DNA of 64,000 nt from Siphonodentalium dalli (GCA_032622095.1 CP136068.1:156823151-156887150); one strand, 5' to 3'. Shown: positions 34,781 to 47,775, counted from the stretch's first letter. The notes: generated from the letters alone by a model not told the origin. Numbers and translations: made by a program.

Positions 34781-35309
34781 ACTTCTCCTGAGAAGGTGAT
34801 TTATGGAACTAATCTGCATAAAATGATAAAATAATGACTATTGTTCACTATTTTTAAAGCAAACGCTTATTCTGGTCATTATCGTTGTCACATTTTTGTA
34901 TATTATAATGAAAAAGAATGAGCCGGAGGAAAATTGGAAAAAAAACTTGAACCCCATACAATGCTGAGGATGCGGTCCATTTTGGGAGGAGCTGGTGTGT
35001 TTACCCTAAACATAGATATTATATTATTTAGCATAATAACACTCCAGTATTTACCTTTTCAACTCAATGAATGGAAGAAGCCATAGATCTGTATTTCACT
35101 ATTTGATCATATTAAAATCATTTTCACAAAGATGATACATGCAGATAAGTAGACAGCATAGCGGCCCAAGAAGCCCTTCTGATAGTTCAGCCATAAACGT
35201 AATTCGTACTCTTCTTGTGGAACTTGAAAGCAGAAATCTGCGAAAGCGGTCACGTATCCCATGTATTTCATATCAACAATAGGTTGAAAGTTAATAAATT
35301 TCGAAGTTT
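34781..35309. other. Non-coding stretch
   Basis: Nothing is recognised. Confidence 0.4.
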
Positions 35310-35396
35310 CTGTGGACCTACATGTAGATCATGCCACGAATACCTACTCCAGCGGCACGGGAGTAGAGATTCATGGCATGATTTACTGTGGACCTA
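35310..35396. mobile_element. 65-bp mini-hairpin insertion with 11-bp target duplication
   Basis: The direct repeat ctgtggaccta occurs at 35310-35320 and 35386-35396. Between them, 'agatcatgccacgaat..ctactcc' pairs with 'gagtagagattcatggcatgat'. The same hairpin family is inserted at 50794-50873. It is too short to encode anything. Confidence 0.85.
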
Positions 35397-35800
35397 TATT
35401 CCGACAGTCACAGTGACACACGAACATCGTCCAAATATGTACGCATTTACTCCGGAGATGTTGGCCACGTGAATAAATTCCTGTCGTATTATACAATATT
35501 TTATTACACATATAAACCCATTCCGAATTCACGATTTCCAACGAAAACGAAACAAACATGTTTGTGAAATAAAACAAAACCATGCAGAATCCGATTTCGA
35601 TAACACAATGTCAACAATGTCAACGTCCCGTATGACGTCATGGGTCAAAAATAAAACACACCCAATCTGTTGTTTTCGTTTCGAGCTGTGCGCATGTCAC
35701 AGGGGTTTCCTGGAATGTGAATCAATAGCGGATAAACTTGGGGCGATTCATTTCGTTCTCAGAACGACTCTGTGGGTCTAATAAGCGGGGAAATGAGTAA
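35397..35800. other. Non-coding stretch
   Basis: No gene is recognised. Confidence 0.4.
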
Positions 35801-35803
35801 AAC

Positions 35804-36546
35804 ATGAACTTGGCAATGGCGACTTTAACCAGTATCACTCGACAAATATTGGAAATATCGAAAAAAATTGACCAACCACTGAGACGAATTGCTAGCCCAT
35901 TTCTTCCAGACAATTTTGTAAAACTACTGTACGCGACCGAAAAGGTGGACAAGAATTTTACAGAATTCTCAATTCAACTTTCCCCACCCCAAAATCATGC
36001 AGAAAATGGGAACAAGAACTAGGTGTAATCAACTCTTGGGACACTCACTTTAAGCTACCGTTCACCCCAACGCCTGACAATAAACTGCAATGGTTACAAT
36101 ATCAAATAAACACTCGAATCCTTGCGACCAATCGATTTCTTAATATAATAAAGCTAAGACAAAATGATAGATGCGAAAGATGCCAAACAGAAATTGAAAC
36201 AATTTCACACATATTTTGGGACTGTAGATATGTCCAGTCTTTCTTTAACAAACTGATCAAATGGGGAACTAACAAAGGCATCGACTTTAAGTGTTTCGAA
36301 AAAGACCATGCTACTTGGAGCTATCCCATTGGAACCAAACAGCGTGATAAATTATTTTTTACTTATTTTGAAACAATATCTTTATAAAGCAAAGTTTTCC
36401 GCAAAATCACTCAGCTTGAATTTTTTTTTTAATGAACTCAGATTACGTTATGACTGTGTTGAGCTACCGGCACGATGCAACATGGGAATAACAGCATTTC
36501 AACAGAAGCGGTTAATTCTGGAGAAAGCACTAGCCTTCACAGAATA
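35804..36546 (+). pseudogene. Frameshifted C-terminal fragment of a LINE ORF2 (L1/Tx1-like)
   Basis: Three reading-frame pieces join to one remnant: 35804-about 35995, 35998-36387 and about 36350-36546. The middle piece reads CRKWEQELG, then DRCERCQ..ETISHIFWDC, the CxxC...H....C tail found at the C-terminus of L1/Tx1-type reverse transcriptases. The final piece ends GITAFQQKRLILEKALAF. The catalytic RT and endonuclease regions are absent, as expected for a 5'-truncated insertion. At least two frameshifts make it non-functional. The clade call is from motif resemblance only. Confidence 0.65.
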
Positions 36547-38304
36547 ATATGCCCACAGAATAATATGACAAAAACATTCCATTTATCTGGGCAAACTGAA
36601 AAACATTTGTAAGATAATAACTACATATATCATCAAATCATCCAGACTCCAGAATAATGTGGTACAAGAACGACTTAATTCAATCGACAACCATGACGAA
36701 TTTCTCAAAATAAAAAAAAGCCATTTGCACCTGCCTATTATTATGACCTCCTTAAGATATATATTCGATCTTTCCATGGCGCAAATAAATTTAGCTAAAT
36801 TATGTCAACGTCGAGATCAAGACAACGTTACCAGCAACTGATCGATTACAGTACTATTTTTAGACAACATCATACATATTGCCGCTAGTGGTACGAAAGT
36901 AGGACAGACGGCCACATGCTCAATGCATGTGGTCGTCTGGAACGCGCATGCGTCAGTCAAATGTATACATAAATGTAATTTGGTTTGGTTTACCCCTCTC
37001 CCACACGTCCCATTAATGAATGTTTGAATGCACACCTGTATGTAAAATGACCGCTTATATATGTATGTCTTTGGGTAATAAACATTCGGAGCTGGCGGTC
37101 TAGAAAATTATTATTAAATTATTATTAATAGCCCTCCTAGATTTGTGGGCTATAGCCCTCCTCAACTTTTACAGTTATGATTTTGTTATACCTTAGTTAC
37201 TACTGCCCCTAGTTTGTCTATTTTTGACATTTAACTTCATCTAAATTAATTTTGTTATGTAGACAAAAAAATGTCCAGAGTTGTGAATGTCAAATCCCCA
37301 ACAGTATGGTATGGTGAATAATTATTTATGTTTTATATGTTATGATAATTAAAATGAACCACAAACAAAACGTAAGAGTGTCTGTACTCAACAATTTGTC
37401 AGTCGGTGTCCAACCCATGCAACGGGATTGGGTGAGTTTGTCAATGTTTAAAGCATTTTCTACGTTGTGAAATGTTACGTAGAATAGACAATCAAGTAGC
37501 ATATTAAATCCAGTATATATTTGTACACTTGAATACAGTTACAAATGACTGCTTTATTTGTCAAAGTAATCCATATTCCATCACCGATGACAAGACCGCT
37601 TTCGCAGATTGTTGCTTCCAGCAGTCAAGTCACTCGGTATAGATTTACTGGGTGTTTGCAATTGGGGGACATAGAGAATACAGTTTCTCAACTTATTGAT
37701 TTTTGGTTTGTGACAAGCTATGTCAATTACCAATAAAAGAAATTTAAAAGATAATTTGTAAGTCTTATATTTCAACTTTTATAGATATTTTTCAATCTGC
37801 AGCCCACTGATAGTTGTTGTTCGAGACGGCCGCAGGTTCGTTAATTAGGTGCTGGTTGTTATTGTTATTTTAACGGAATTCTGAGTTGGTCATTCGCGAA
37901 ACCAATATAATTTATATTCTATAATTAAAATCATGGGTATATAATATATGATCTTGTTTATGGATATTGTAGGAAGTCTAAACTGGCCGTGTCAAATTGA
38001 GCTATAGCGATGGGATTTCTCGCAGGACAACACATTTCGGGTTTTCGTGGGGTGTGTATCCGCTGGATGTCTTATAGTTGCAGTATGTAACCATTATGAC
38101 TGCGTTAATTGCTTTCGATGTTTAGGTATGAATAATGGCTGGACCATGCACTCTTGGCCGGAACACAATACCTCTGATTTTTTTATCCGCATTTAGAAGC
38201 TTTCTGGTGTGGTGAATGAGAAACCTGCAGTAATAAGCCGTATTTTTTTTTAATAATTCGAAGGATTAGTTGTTTTAACGGAATTCTGAGGCGGTGAATT
38301 CATG
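36547..38304. other. Non-coding stretch with a small hairpin
   Basis: 14-bp arms agacg.ccacatgc / gcatgtgg.cgtct at 36906-36938 form a short hairpin. The phrase 'ttttaacggaattctgag' occurs at 37868 and again at 38273. No gene is recognised. Confidence 0.4.
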
Positions 38305-38390
38305 TAAGGCCCAAAAAAAAAATACCTTTGTTTCCGGTAACCCGCCCCGCTCGCCGGACCGCCCGCCGTAAACTTTTTATTTGCAAAATT
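38305..38390. repeat. Solitary end of the 17.6-kb type element
   Basis: The segment 'taaggccc' plus A-run plus 'ctttgtttccggtaacccg' matches the left end at 17647-17690. I could not find its partner end nearby. Confidence 0.5.
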
Positions 38391-39383
38391 AATTTTTCAC
38401 AACTTTCAGTCTGAAAATTACCAATCTCATTCTCCCAACTTGACTTTATTCTTCCGGTTTCTATTTGTTTAAGTTGCTGACTTTAATTCAATGAGTCGTT
38501 AGCCCAATTAACTTGCAAAATCACGCTCACAAAACACACCAAACTGGGGTTAGTGGGCCAACTGACATCCAAAAATGGGATGCCTCAAAAATAGGTAACT
38601 TTAACCGAAATAAAATGAAGTCAATTAGACTTATGGGCCCTGCATGGGCATGGGATATGTTTATTAACCCAATTGATATGTGTAGGATGTTGGTTAATAG
38701 AAATTAAATGACTTTGAACATATATGACAAGTGATCAAGTGATTGTTTCATAGAAATTCTCAATAAATTTGCAGTTAAATTTTCTACCGTTTGTTTCTTC
38801 TAAAACATGTAACCCCAGTATGAGATGCAAACATTGATGATGTGGGAAGATGAAGCTATATGTACCTAAATAACTCCTTATCATTTCTTTATTCATTTCA
38901 CAGTCAAAAGGGGACACCCTCAACCTGCCCTGCATAATAATGTATTATTAACATTCTTATATGACCATCACATAAACAAAACGCGCCTCCATTTTGCACG
39001 ATTACCTCACAGATTGCTGGAACTTTTACACCTTATATAGTCATATTGAGTAGGCAACCATGATTGATGATTTATTCGTCAATTGTTGTCGCTTATACTC
39101 ATCTTAACACTCTTAGTACTACATGTTTTAGAGGGCAGGATGAGGACTAACTTTCATACTATTATTTCACACTAATGAACATAATCATAATTCTCACTTT
39201 ATTTCCTTTATGTTACATTTTAAAGAGTAATTGTTCTGCCTGAAAGGGTGTCTTGATTGACCAATAAAACTATTTGAAGGAAAATGGGGATTTTTTTGTA
39301 CCAGTTTGAATACTATGCTTTAAGTTTAACACATTGTGTTATTATGGTATGGCTACTTAACTCTACATATATATTACTAGAAG
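38391..39383. other. Non-coding stretch
   Basis: No recognisable gene or repeat is present apart from short AT-rich runs. Confidence 0.4.
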
Positions 39384-40282
39384 GTGACCCGACTTCGTCC
39401 GGGCTTTGACCTTGAATTGTCTATTTTGAAGGCCAAGGTCAAGTGGGGTCACGATTTGACCCGTCCAAAACACAGTGCCCGAACAAAAGTACCCGACAAA
39501 AGTACCCGTCGAAATCCATCCGGTTTTACCCGATTTGACCTTGAATTGACCATTTTGAAGGTCAAGGTCAGGTGGACCAACACCCCAAAAATGGTGGAAA
39601 TCGGCCCAGCGGATACCGGAAATCGGCCCAGCGGATACCGAGATACCCTATGCATCAAATTTCGTCCGTAAAAATCCGTCAGTTTAACCCGATTTGATTT
39701 CCACTGAAGTATATAAACGCGCCTCATATACACACGCTCATTAATTATCAAGTTTCAACGTAAAGATAAATTACCATCGGTGCCCGAGATATCGCCAAGA
39801 CGTCTGAAACAGTCAAATGCATCGGCCGGAGAAGAGTTAACGTGATCTAACTTTATGACCTCCAACGACGTCATAGAAGTTACGCATTGTTTTTACCCTG
39901 ATAGAAGATCGTACCACTTCTTCTTAATAATTGAGGCAGATAACTAAAACGGATACATACATATTATATATCGTTGGAAAGAGGAAACACGAAAGATTCT
40001 CATAGTGTCATTATTATGACTGGCATGTTATTATTCGCGCTGTTTCGAATCGATTTGTAAGCACCGAACTGAAATATATTAGCGCAAAACGGCGTAAAAA
40101 CAGATTTGACCTCGGCACGTGAAAAGTTGACCTCGCACGGACAAATTAATAGGCCTATGTTGCTCCTGGCCCGAAAATACCCCCACATACCAAGTTTCAT
40201 CGAAATCGGCTGGGCCATTTTCGAGTCCATCGATTACACACAAACACACAAACAGATCTTCCAAAATATATAATAGACTAGC
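39384..40282. repeat. 'gacttcgtccgggct' repeat, unit 1
   Basis: It begins 'gacccgacttcgtccgggct', has repeated 'tgaccttgaattg' and 'acaaaagtacccg' motifs, and ends with 'acaaacagatcttccaaaatatata'-type sequence. The following unit begins and ends in the same way, so this is probably one mobile repeat with a conserved head and tail. It is non-coding. Confidence 0.55.
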
Positions 40283-40905
40283 CGATGAGCCCGACGTTGT
40301 CCGGGCTATTAAAAAAACAAATTTCAAGTCGATAGCTCTACCCGTTTCCTAGATCTGGTCTGCGCATGCGCGAAGCTGGCGTCGCACGGGCTCGGCGACC
40401 CGATAAAATTCGTATCCGGGGCAAGATACATTCACATACCAAATTTCAAGTCGATAGCTCCACCCGTTTCCGAGATCTGGTCTGCGCATGCGCGAAGCTG
40501 GCGTCGCACGGGCTCGGCGATCCGATAAAATTCGTATCCGGGGCAAGATACATTCACATACAAAATTTCAAGTCGATAGCTCCACCCGTTTCCGAGATCT
40601 GGTCTGCGCATGCGCGAAGCTGGCGTCGCACGGGCTCGGCGACCCGATAAAATTCGTATCCGGGGCAAGATACATTCACATAGCAAATTTCAAGTCGATA
40701 GCTCCAGCCGTTTCCGATATCTCGTCTGCGCATGCGCGAAGCGGGTGCCACACGGGCTCGCCAATACGACAACGACGACCGCCTTGTCAAACTACACATA
40801 CATACCAAGTTTCGTCCCGATCGGTCGAGAATCGTAGATTTGTATAAATGACAGACAGACAGACAGACAGACATACAGACAGAGGTCTTCAAAATATATA
40901 TGAGA
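40283..40905. repeat. 'gacgttgtccgggct' repeat, unit 2, with 122-bp tandem copies
   Basis: The head is 'gagcccgacgttgtccgggct'. A 122-bp unit containing aatttcaagtcgatagctc and tgcgcatgcgcgaag is repeated about 3.5 times from 40320 to 40745, then follow (cagacaga)n and 'aggtcttcaaaatatata'. Overlapping ORFs on both strands are repeat translations: 122 is not a multiple of three, so the frame rotates between copies. Confidence 0.75.
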
Positions 40906-41224
40906 TATCAAGAAGCAATCATTTATTAGTCCCGACTATAATTTGTATAACGAGAGGCCGATCACGATCGGCAGATGTTTAACCCATACCTTGGCGATAG
41001 CAGTCCTTCGAATTGGGAAAACGTAGGTGCGCGATATATCGCTCGGAGCTTTTGGAATTTGCGCACGCCTTTTTTGAGGGAGCACAATTCAAATTAACAT
41101 GGATGAAATGATTACTGAATAAAGACAAACACAAGTATGATACAACACAAACTGAAAAACAGAAATAAAAACATATGTTTAGATTGTAGTACAATATCTA
41201 GTCCACAATAATCCGGCAATCCAG

Positions 41225-41935
41225 GTGAATCCAATCACGGTAATGAGTCCACTTCCGCGTCTGAGAGCGCATGCTCATCAGACTCGCAGTCGCTTAAAAC
41301 GTCAAACTCGGAAGTGGAATCGTTACGGTAATTTTATATTGTCGACCGTTCTGTTGGCCAAATCTGTAGCGGCGGATGTTTCTGTTTTGCGGCATCCTTG
41401 CAAGCCATCATAACGTTGTTTTACAAACTCTCTATTGACCTTTTTAAACGACATTGTTCCAGCTTTCGGCATCGACACTTCGATTGATACAGCACTTTGT
41501 GCTCCAGGTCCCGTCATTGTTAAATTTATATCAGACTCCGACGTGGTGGAATCTACACTTGTGACACCTTTTGGGCAGTGTCGTCACTATCAGACATGAA
41601 TTTGTAATTCGTTAGCTTCGAAGTAAAGTTATAACTTAAACCCTAATCTATGGCAATAGTATTCAAATGAATCGGCAAATCCCGTATGCCGAAACATCAA
41701 ACGAGGCCGCCAAAGAATTGACACAGTTTTTTTGCGGGAACTCGCACGTGCAGCAGTTGTGACGAGGTGTCACCCCAATCATTGAGTGAGAAAGACGCCG
41801 GTGGCCGCTTTGATCTTTGTTATCATGTTCGTAATCAACGTCATCGCTGCTGAGAAAGATACACGGTGAATAGTCTTGTCGGCGTTTAACCATTGATGTG
41901 CTGTTTGTTAAAATCTCGTTCACTGGCTGCAAATT
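41225..41935 (-). other. Possible coding remnants, minus strand
   Basis: Minus-strand frames at 41935-41663, 41540-41320 and 41335-41225 give acidic, protein-like pieces (for example FLSSDDVDYEHDNKD and SDCESDEHALSDAEVD), denser in CpG than the surroundings. They are not in one frame. I do not recognise a family. They could be exons of a real gene, a decayed transposase region, or chance. Confidence 0.2.
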
Positions 41936-42059
41936 CAGACGCGCGCATTTAAAATTTTCGGCGTGCGCATTTAATAACTCGCTGTAGCGCGCCTCAAAAT
42001 CGAAGGACTGGCGATAGTGATCAGCTATTTTCAGTTTGAACGCGAAAATCCATAAGCCA

Positions 42060-42360
42060 TAGTCTTGTCAAGATACATCCTAAGTATTGATGAGTAGAAA
42101 GAAGAACATTCTGCAGAAAAGAATCTGCACACAGGTATGAACAGATAGAATCAAGATTATCCAAGCATGAAAAGAATCTGCACACAGGTATTATTAAACA
42201 TGTAGAATCAAGATTATCCAAGCAAGAGGATCAAGAATATCCAAGCAAGACAAGAATCTTCACATATGTATGAACAGGTAGGATCAAGATTATCCAAGCA
42301 TGACAAGAATCTGCACACAGGTATTAACATGTAGAATCAAGAATATCCAAGCAAGAGTGA
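42060..42360. repeat. Minisatellite, ~55-60 bp unit x about 4-5
   Basis: Units contain 'aagaatctgcacacaggtat' and 'gaatcaagattatccaagca'. One copy is shortened near 42225-42245. Confidence 0.8.
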
Positions 42361-42940
42361 TCAAGTGTTCACCGTAAAATATCCTTAAAGATCGCAGTTA
42401 TGCAGCTTTCTCTGGTAGTTACATGTTAGGTTGTGATGTGTTGGGTCTGATAACAGATGCCTAAATAGCCTTTGCATTGAAAATGACTGACTGGCTGGCT
42501 CTTGTGATAACAAACAAATCATTCTCTACATGGCAGATGACATGAAGTGATTAAAAACATATCACTTTGTTTCATTTATCAACAGGCAATCAACAGTGTT
42601 CTAAAATCTGACCCATGTCTCATTAATTTTCCCAATTGGCAGTTAGTTTAGAAAATTCCAGAGAGGATATACATATAAAATCAGAAGTTATGGAATTCTC
42701 TTTAAATTTAAATTGATCAAATAACTCAACCCCAGTTGCATAAAGACACTTGAATCTCAAGATTAGCTAAATGATTTTAGCAATGTTCTAAAGCCCATTT
42801 TGGTAACTTAACCTACAAAACCCTTTATTAAACAGCATGTGCTGTGTATTGTTGAAAGTTTAAAAAAAATTAGATACCATAGCTTTTATCTGCACATTGG
42901 CATAAGAGACATCAGAAAATAATATAGCCATATTAATAGC
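42361..42940. other. Non-coding stretch
   Basis: Nothing is recognised. Confidence 0.4.
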
Positions 42941-42944
42941 TAAG

Positions 42945-43297
42945 TAGTCCAAAGGCATGGGATGAAATGGGTGAATATGGCTCCAAACAATTTCACCAGT
43001 ACATGACAATATTTTTGGACCGATTTAAACCAAATTTGGTGTGGTGACTCGGGGTACCCTTGGCAGGGTTATAATGGTGTTAGTTTTTAAAATTTTGTTA
43101 TTTAAATTTTTTTTTTTTGTTAATTTTTTTTTAAGAGTGAATATTTTTTCGAAAAAGGGCCATAACTCAGTTAAAAATAGTCGGATCAAACCCATATTCG
43201 AACTCGATCTGTCTTTTATGCTGAAAAATTCATAAACACAATTTGGTTCCGATCAGATATAAAATGTTCGAGTTATCGCACCATGCGTAAAGTGTCT

Positions 43298-43335
<38 letters not shown>

Positions 43336-43405
43336 GGACTAACGACGAGTGGTCAATCCGGACGACGACACTATGTTTACCATACTATGGTATGGGTAAA
43401 CATAA
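42945..43405. repeat. Dispersed 'gggccataactctg' repeat, copy C
   Basis: The order 'gggccataactcagttaaaa', 'atcaaacccatattcgaact', 'ttccgatcagat', (gaca)n, 'ggtcaatccggacgacg' and a hairpin around 'taccatactatggtatggg' matches the 12.2-13.8-kb copy. This copy is uninterrupted and shows what the locus there looked like before the hAT insertion. Confidence 0.75.
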
Positions 43406-44780
43406 AAACATGCAGATGACTCACTAACCACATAACCTGAATAATCAACCATTCCACTGCTTATTCTGTAATTAGATTGGGATCCATTCAATAAATTAAG
43501 GCAAACATCTAACACTTCCTGAATATTTATAATAATGTATTATGACAATGTTCTGTTTTATGCATACAATCATACATGTACATTTGTTAGTGTTGAAATG
43601 ACTACGGTTTTTCATAATTCCAATTTACTATGTGCTTACTCAAATTGAGTACTATAAAATCACTGCGAGATAACTGATGTTCCCATTTTTCGTGGGTAAT
43701 ACGATCGTAAGACGGAATCCGGTGGCTGGTGCTACTAAATTTGTATCCATCCACCTAATTAATACCGGGTGTCTAAAATGGCTGAGTTGGCTTCAATTGG
43801 TTCCATTGTGTATATGTTTCTCATTTAACATTGTATTATGACACATTCATCGTACCATATCCGGACACATTAGTCTATACTCATACTGAATAAATTACAC
43901 ACATAGTGACAGAGAATACGCAATAAACGTATTGGTATAATTACTAGAGTATTCAATTAAAGTGACGTGGCACGACACAAATTGAAAGAACATCGTGTTG
44001 CGACACAAATTGAAAGAACATCAAAGGGTCCAAAGCATGGTAGCCAATACCAAAATCTTTGATCGGCCATCGCACAACGATGTTTATTTATTAGTGACAT
44101 TGTCAACTTCATAACTGGTGTTTGTGCAAGTAATTCTACTTAATAGCACGACTTTTGTTTTAACATGTCCTTGCCGTAGTTGGTATATTGTACTGTATCA
44201 TTGTTCCCTAAAAACATAGTATGCGCTCAATTTAATATATAAATGCAACTAATCAACTTGGGATTCTGGAGTTGACTTTTGGTGAACAATTCGTCGACGT
44301 CGACTAATCAACAAATCGTTTCAACACTAACATTTGTATATTATCAATTGTTGTTATTCTGATGCATACTGCTCATCTGAGTGATTTAATTTTGCTAATA
44401 TATTTATCTTATGAAACTTACAACACTGTTTGCACTGAGCAGCCTTGGCTATCGCACGATGATTTCATTCCAGTGTCTCTGGAAGTTTCTCGTGCTCTCC
44501 ATCACTTGTATCCTTGTGGTTGATTGTGTCGGAACTGTGGTTTTTAGGTAGTCTTGATCTGGATTTCTTTATCTTCATACAAAATTGTTATTTCAGGCTC
44601 TTGGCACCTTCCTCTGTCTGACCTGGTTTCTATGATCTGATCATTTGTTTTTTAACAAACCAATACAGGAAACCAGTATGAGCCTTCTTGTCGATGAATT
44701 GAACCTATAAAACAAAATAGAAATAAAAGGTCAGCAGACCACAGTGTCCCCCAAAAACGTGGCAAGTCGATGCCGCTTTG
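43406..44780. other. Non-coding stretch
   Basis: A 22-bp direct repeat starting cgacacaaattgaaagaac occurs at 43973 and 44001. No gene is recognised. Confidence 0.45.
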
Positions 44781-44789
44781 TTAAATTTT

Positions 44790-45360
44790 CTAAGTTGAAA
44801 AGGGTTAATAACTCTGTTAAAAAATAATTTTTCCGTCATCTATATACATGTTGCACATTTCCAATATGTGGGTAACAATACTCTGAAGTTTCAAATATCT
44901 ACGATCAAAACTGTAGGAGGAGTTGATTACACCATGAAGGTACCCTCATACAGAAAATTATAAAAAATGTTGAAATTTTGTAAGTCGAAAAGGGTTAATA
45001 ACTCTGTCAAAAATAATTTTTCCGTCATCTATATAATTGTTGCACATCTTCAATATATGGGCAACAATATTCTGAAGTTTCAAATCTCTGGGATGAAGGT
45101 ACTCAAAAGTGTGACAGACGGACGAACGGACTCATGAGAGCGTACTTGCAGTGAGATCGACTTGCGAGTTGCAATAATGTACAAATGGTACTTCTGAGGT
45201 GCTATTTATTTGTCCATGATTTTGTCATGGGGTGAAATGTCCATTAAGGTGGGGTGAAATGTCCACCCATGAGAGGATACTTCTGGGGATATCGACTTGT
45301 GAGTTGCAATAATGTACAAATGGTATTTCTGAGATGCTATTCATTTGTCCATATTACACA
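44790..45360. repeat. Two sets of diverged direct repeats
   Basis: Units with 'aaaagggttaataactctgt' then 'atttttccgtcatctatata' start near 44797 and 44988 (about 190 bp apart) and end in a 'gacggacgaacgga' tail near 45117. A second pair containing 'gagttgcaataatgtacaaa' starts near 45168 and 45301. Confidence 0.65.
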
Positions 45361-45745
45361 ATACAGTACAGGAACAGTGACCATTTGATCAAATCAACCT
45401 GGTTAATACCAAATGAATAATTAACATAGAGATTAGTACTAATAGTAATTACTAACTTAATAGACATTGTTTCTGCACTACTTGTATATTATATATGTGT
45501 CTCTTACTTGAATCTTAGAAAATAGCCTATTATATGAATTAGAGTGATAACGGTAAGTCTCATTTCAAGCAGGATAAGCATAATCCCTTGAACCAAAAGA
45601 TATCTGACAATAATAACCTTTTAGCAGTTCCAATCCCATACATATACAATGTATACAAATTGAGAAACTTGATCAAACTGACCTCTCAGTAAAATTCAAA
45701 ATACTGACTCAGCTAGAAAGCCCAAGATTAGCTCTCAATGCAATG
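45361..45745. other. Non-coding stretch
   Basis: Nothing is recognised. Confidence 0.4.
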
Positions 45746-45746
45746 G

Positions 45747-45893
45747 ATTTTTTTTTTAATCCAGGGGGAGAACCCCAGACCCCCCCCCCCCCCCCCCCCC
45801 TCCCGTACATTCCCCGTTCAGGCCTTCGGGATATTTGGCATATCATTGCCCGAAAACAGGTGTCCCCAAAAAATCCCTGGATCCTTCACTGAC
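45747..45893. repeat. Short inverted-repeat fragment with a C21 tract
   Basis: 'ggattttttttttaatccaggg' on the left is partly mirrored by 'aaaaaatccctggatcc' on the right, about 100 bp apart. A C21 run spans 45780-45800. Confidence 0.4.
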
Positions 45894-47520
45894 TTTATGT
45901 TGATTCATGAATAATATATATCGTTATTTCTTCCAGCTAGGAGATAATGGTTTACAAAATTCATGTTTATTTACAGAATTTAGCAAATTGAATGAATCGT
46001 GTGACACAGATATACTTGCAGGTTGGGAAAATTTACTTAATAAAGCTTATCTTCAGCCACAAATCCAACGATTTTGGCTTTTATAAAACTTGTAAAATGT
46101 AATTTGTGTGGTGGATTCTGTCACACGAATGGTAGACAAACGTGTTATATACACCCAACGTGTTTGTACCGATGCATGTATGTAAAATGAGCAGTTGCAA
46201 AATCTGATAGAATTTCAGGAAACGTACTTTCACTTTCAATATTATTCTCTGAATCTGCTGAATTGTACATTCCCTTTCAATAGGATTCTCAGAATTTGTT
46301 AGAATTATCATTTTCACTTTTACCATGTAAAGCACCTTAGTTGACACAGATATATGGATACACTGGCTGAGTCCATGACGAAATAGTTTATGTAGCATTG
46401 CTTCTTTCATTTAATTGAAGGTCACCTCGTTAAAATGCAGGTTAATTATATTTGTTTACAAATTTCATTTCAGTTTTGACAAACTATTGCCACAGAAGTG
46501 AGTTTTTGTATTTTGGGCTAGTAAACTCACATACAAAATTGAATTCTATTCAGTTCAGTTATCTGGAAACGATGAAATAGGGAATAACGGACAGAACGAT
46601 GGACCAATAACATAATTATTAACCCTTTCATGATTGGATACACACGTATAGACTTACAATAAAGGGACTCGGCTATTAAGCATGTGAAATAATACAAGTT
46701 TATAAAATCATTATATCCTTTATAACCTACTGTCATCATAACCTCAAGTCCTGAGTGCTAATGGCTTTAAATTGACATATATTTAGATTGCACTAATATT
46801 TCAACTTTGTTATTCAACTTTTGACATTGAAACTGATGTCTCAAAATTTAGTGCGAAATTGAGTGCACTCATGGCTTGAGGTCAGTAGGTTACAATTTTC
46901 AAAGGTCAATAATATAATATCTGTCTGAGTCAATTGTAAATTCACACCCATATCAGGCCTCTGCGATGTATAGTACCATAAACGTTTCAGAGTGAAAATG
47001 GCTCTAGATTTTCTTCCCATGGTCCACAGATGTAATTTTTACGTGGCCGCTGATTTAAACAAAAATTAACTTGTATGAACAAAGCAATTCTCAAATTTAT
47101 GAAAAATACAAAAAATGAAACTTGTATGTTTTTTTGAGTGCTAAATTGAAAAATTTGTTTGGAAATCTTCTGTGTTGGTATTTTTTAGATACCTCGTGTA
47201 TACATAATGTCGAGGTTTGAAAAAGCCATGTACTTTTAAACAAAACATATGAAATAAAATAAAGTAAAAAAAACAAACCATCATGCTTGGTTGCAAAATT
47301 CATGGGGTGTTTCTCCAGGAACTTGACCAAATACTGTCTGTCGGAATTTGTGGATGGTTGATTGGATGAGATAGTTCTGTGGACTTCAGACCCTCGCTTT
47401 TTCTGGCATAACACATCCTTGGTATCAATCTGTGAGAATGATAGATTGACAGGGAAATTAGTATTCAAATGTGTATTAAGTTTAGAATATCCCAACTTGC
47501 ATCTCATTAACCTCCCGGTA
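45894..47520. other. Non-coding stretch
   Basis: Minus-strand ORFs of 109 and 136 codons occur near 46081-46410 and 47097-47507. Their composition is ordinary AT-rich translation, with no family resemblance, so I do not call them as genes. Confidence 0.35.
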
Positions 47521-47775
47521 TTCAGCAGTGTTGCTTCATGCAGGGTTTGGGTTCATGCAGGGTTTATTCAGCAGTATTGCTTCATGCAGGGTTTATTCAG
47601 CAGTTTTGCTTCATGCAGGGTTTGGGTTCATGCAGGGTTTATTCAGCAGTATTGCTTCATGCAGGGTTTATTCAGCAGTTTTGCTTCATGCAGGGTTTGG
47701 GTTCATGCATGGTTTGGGTTCATGCTGGGTTTGGGTTTATGCAGGGTTCATGCAGGGTTTATGCTAGGGTTTGGG
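47521..47775. repeat. Minisatellite with 75-bp higher-order unit
   Basis: Subunits of 29 and 46 bp alternate, built on 'ttcatgcagggttt' with either 'attcagcag' or 'gggttcatgc'. They make a 75-bp higher unit present just over twice, then decay into 'catgcagggttt' copies. Because 75 is a multiple of three, all three forward frames stay open, which explains three overlapping ORFs. Confidence 0.85.

Noticed and set aside
40349-40892. Overlapping ORFs on both strands with repeated Arg/Ala-rich peptides
   Set aside because: They translate a 122-bp tandem repeat whose frame rotates between copies. No protein family is evident.
42060-42360. Possible CRISPR array (also considered at 48122-48685)
   Set aside because: Repeats are contiguous with no unique spacers and occur in animal DNA with other minisatellites. 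No cas-like genes are seen.
47097-47507. 136-codon minus-strand ORF
   Set aside because: It has AT-driven composition, no domain, and no splice or promoter context.
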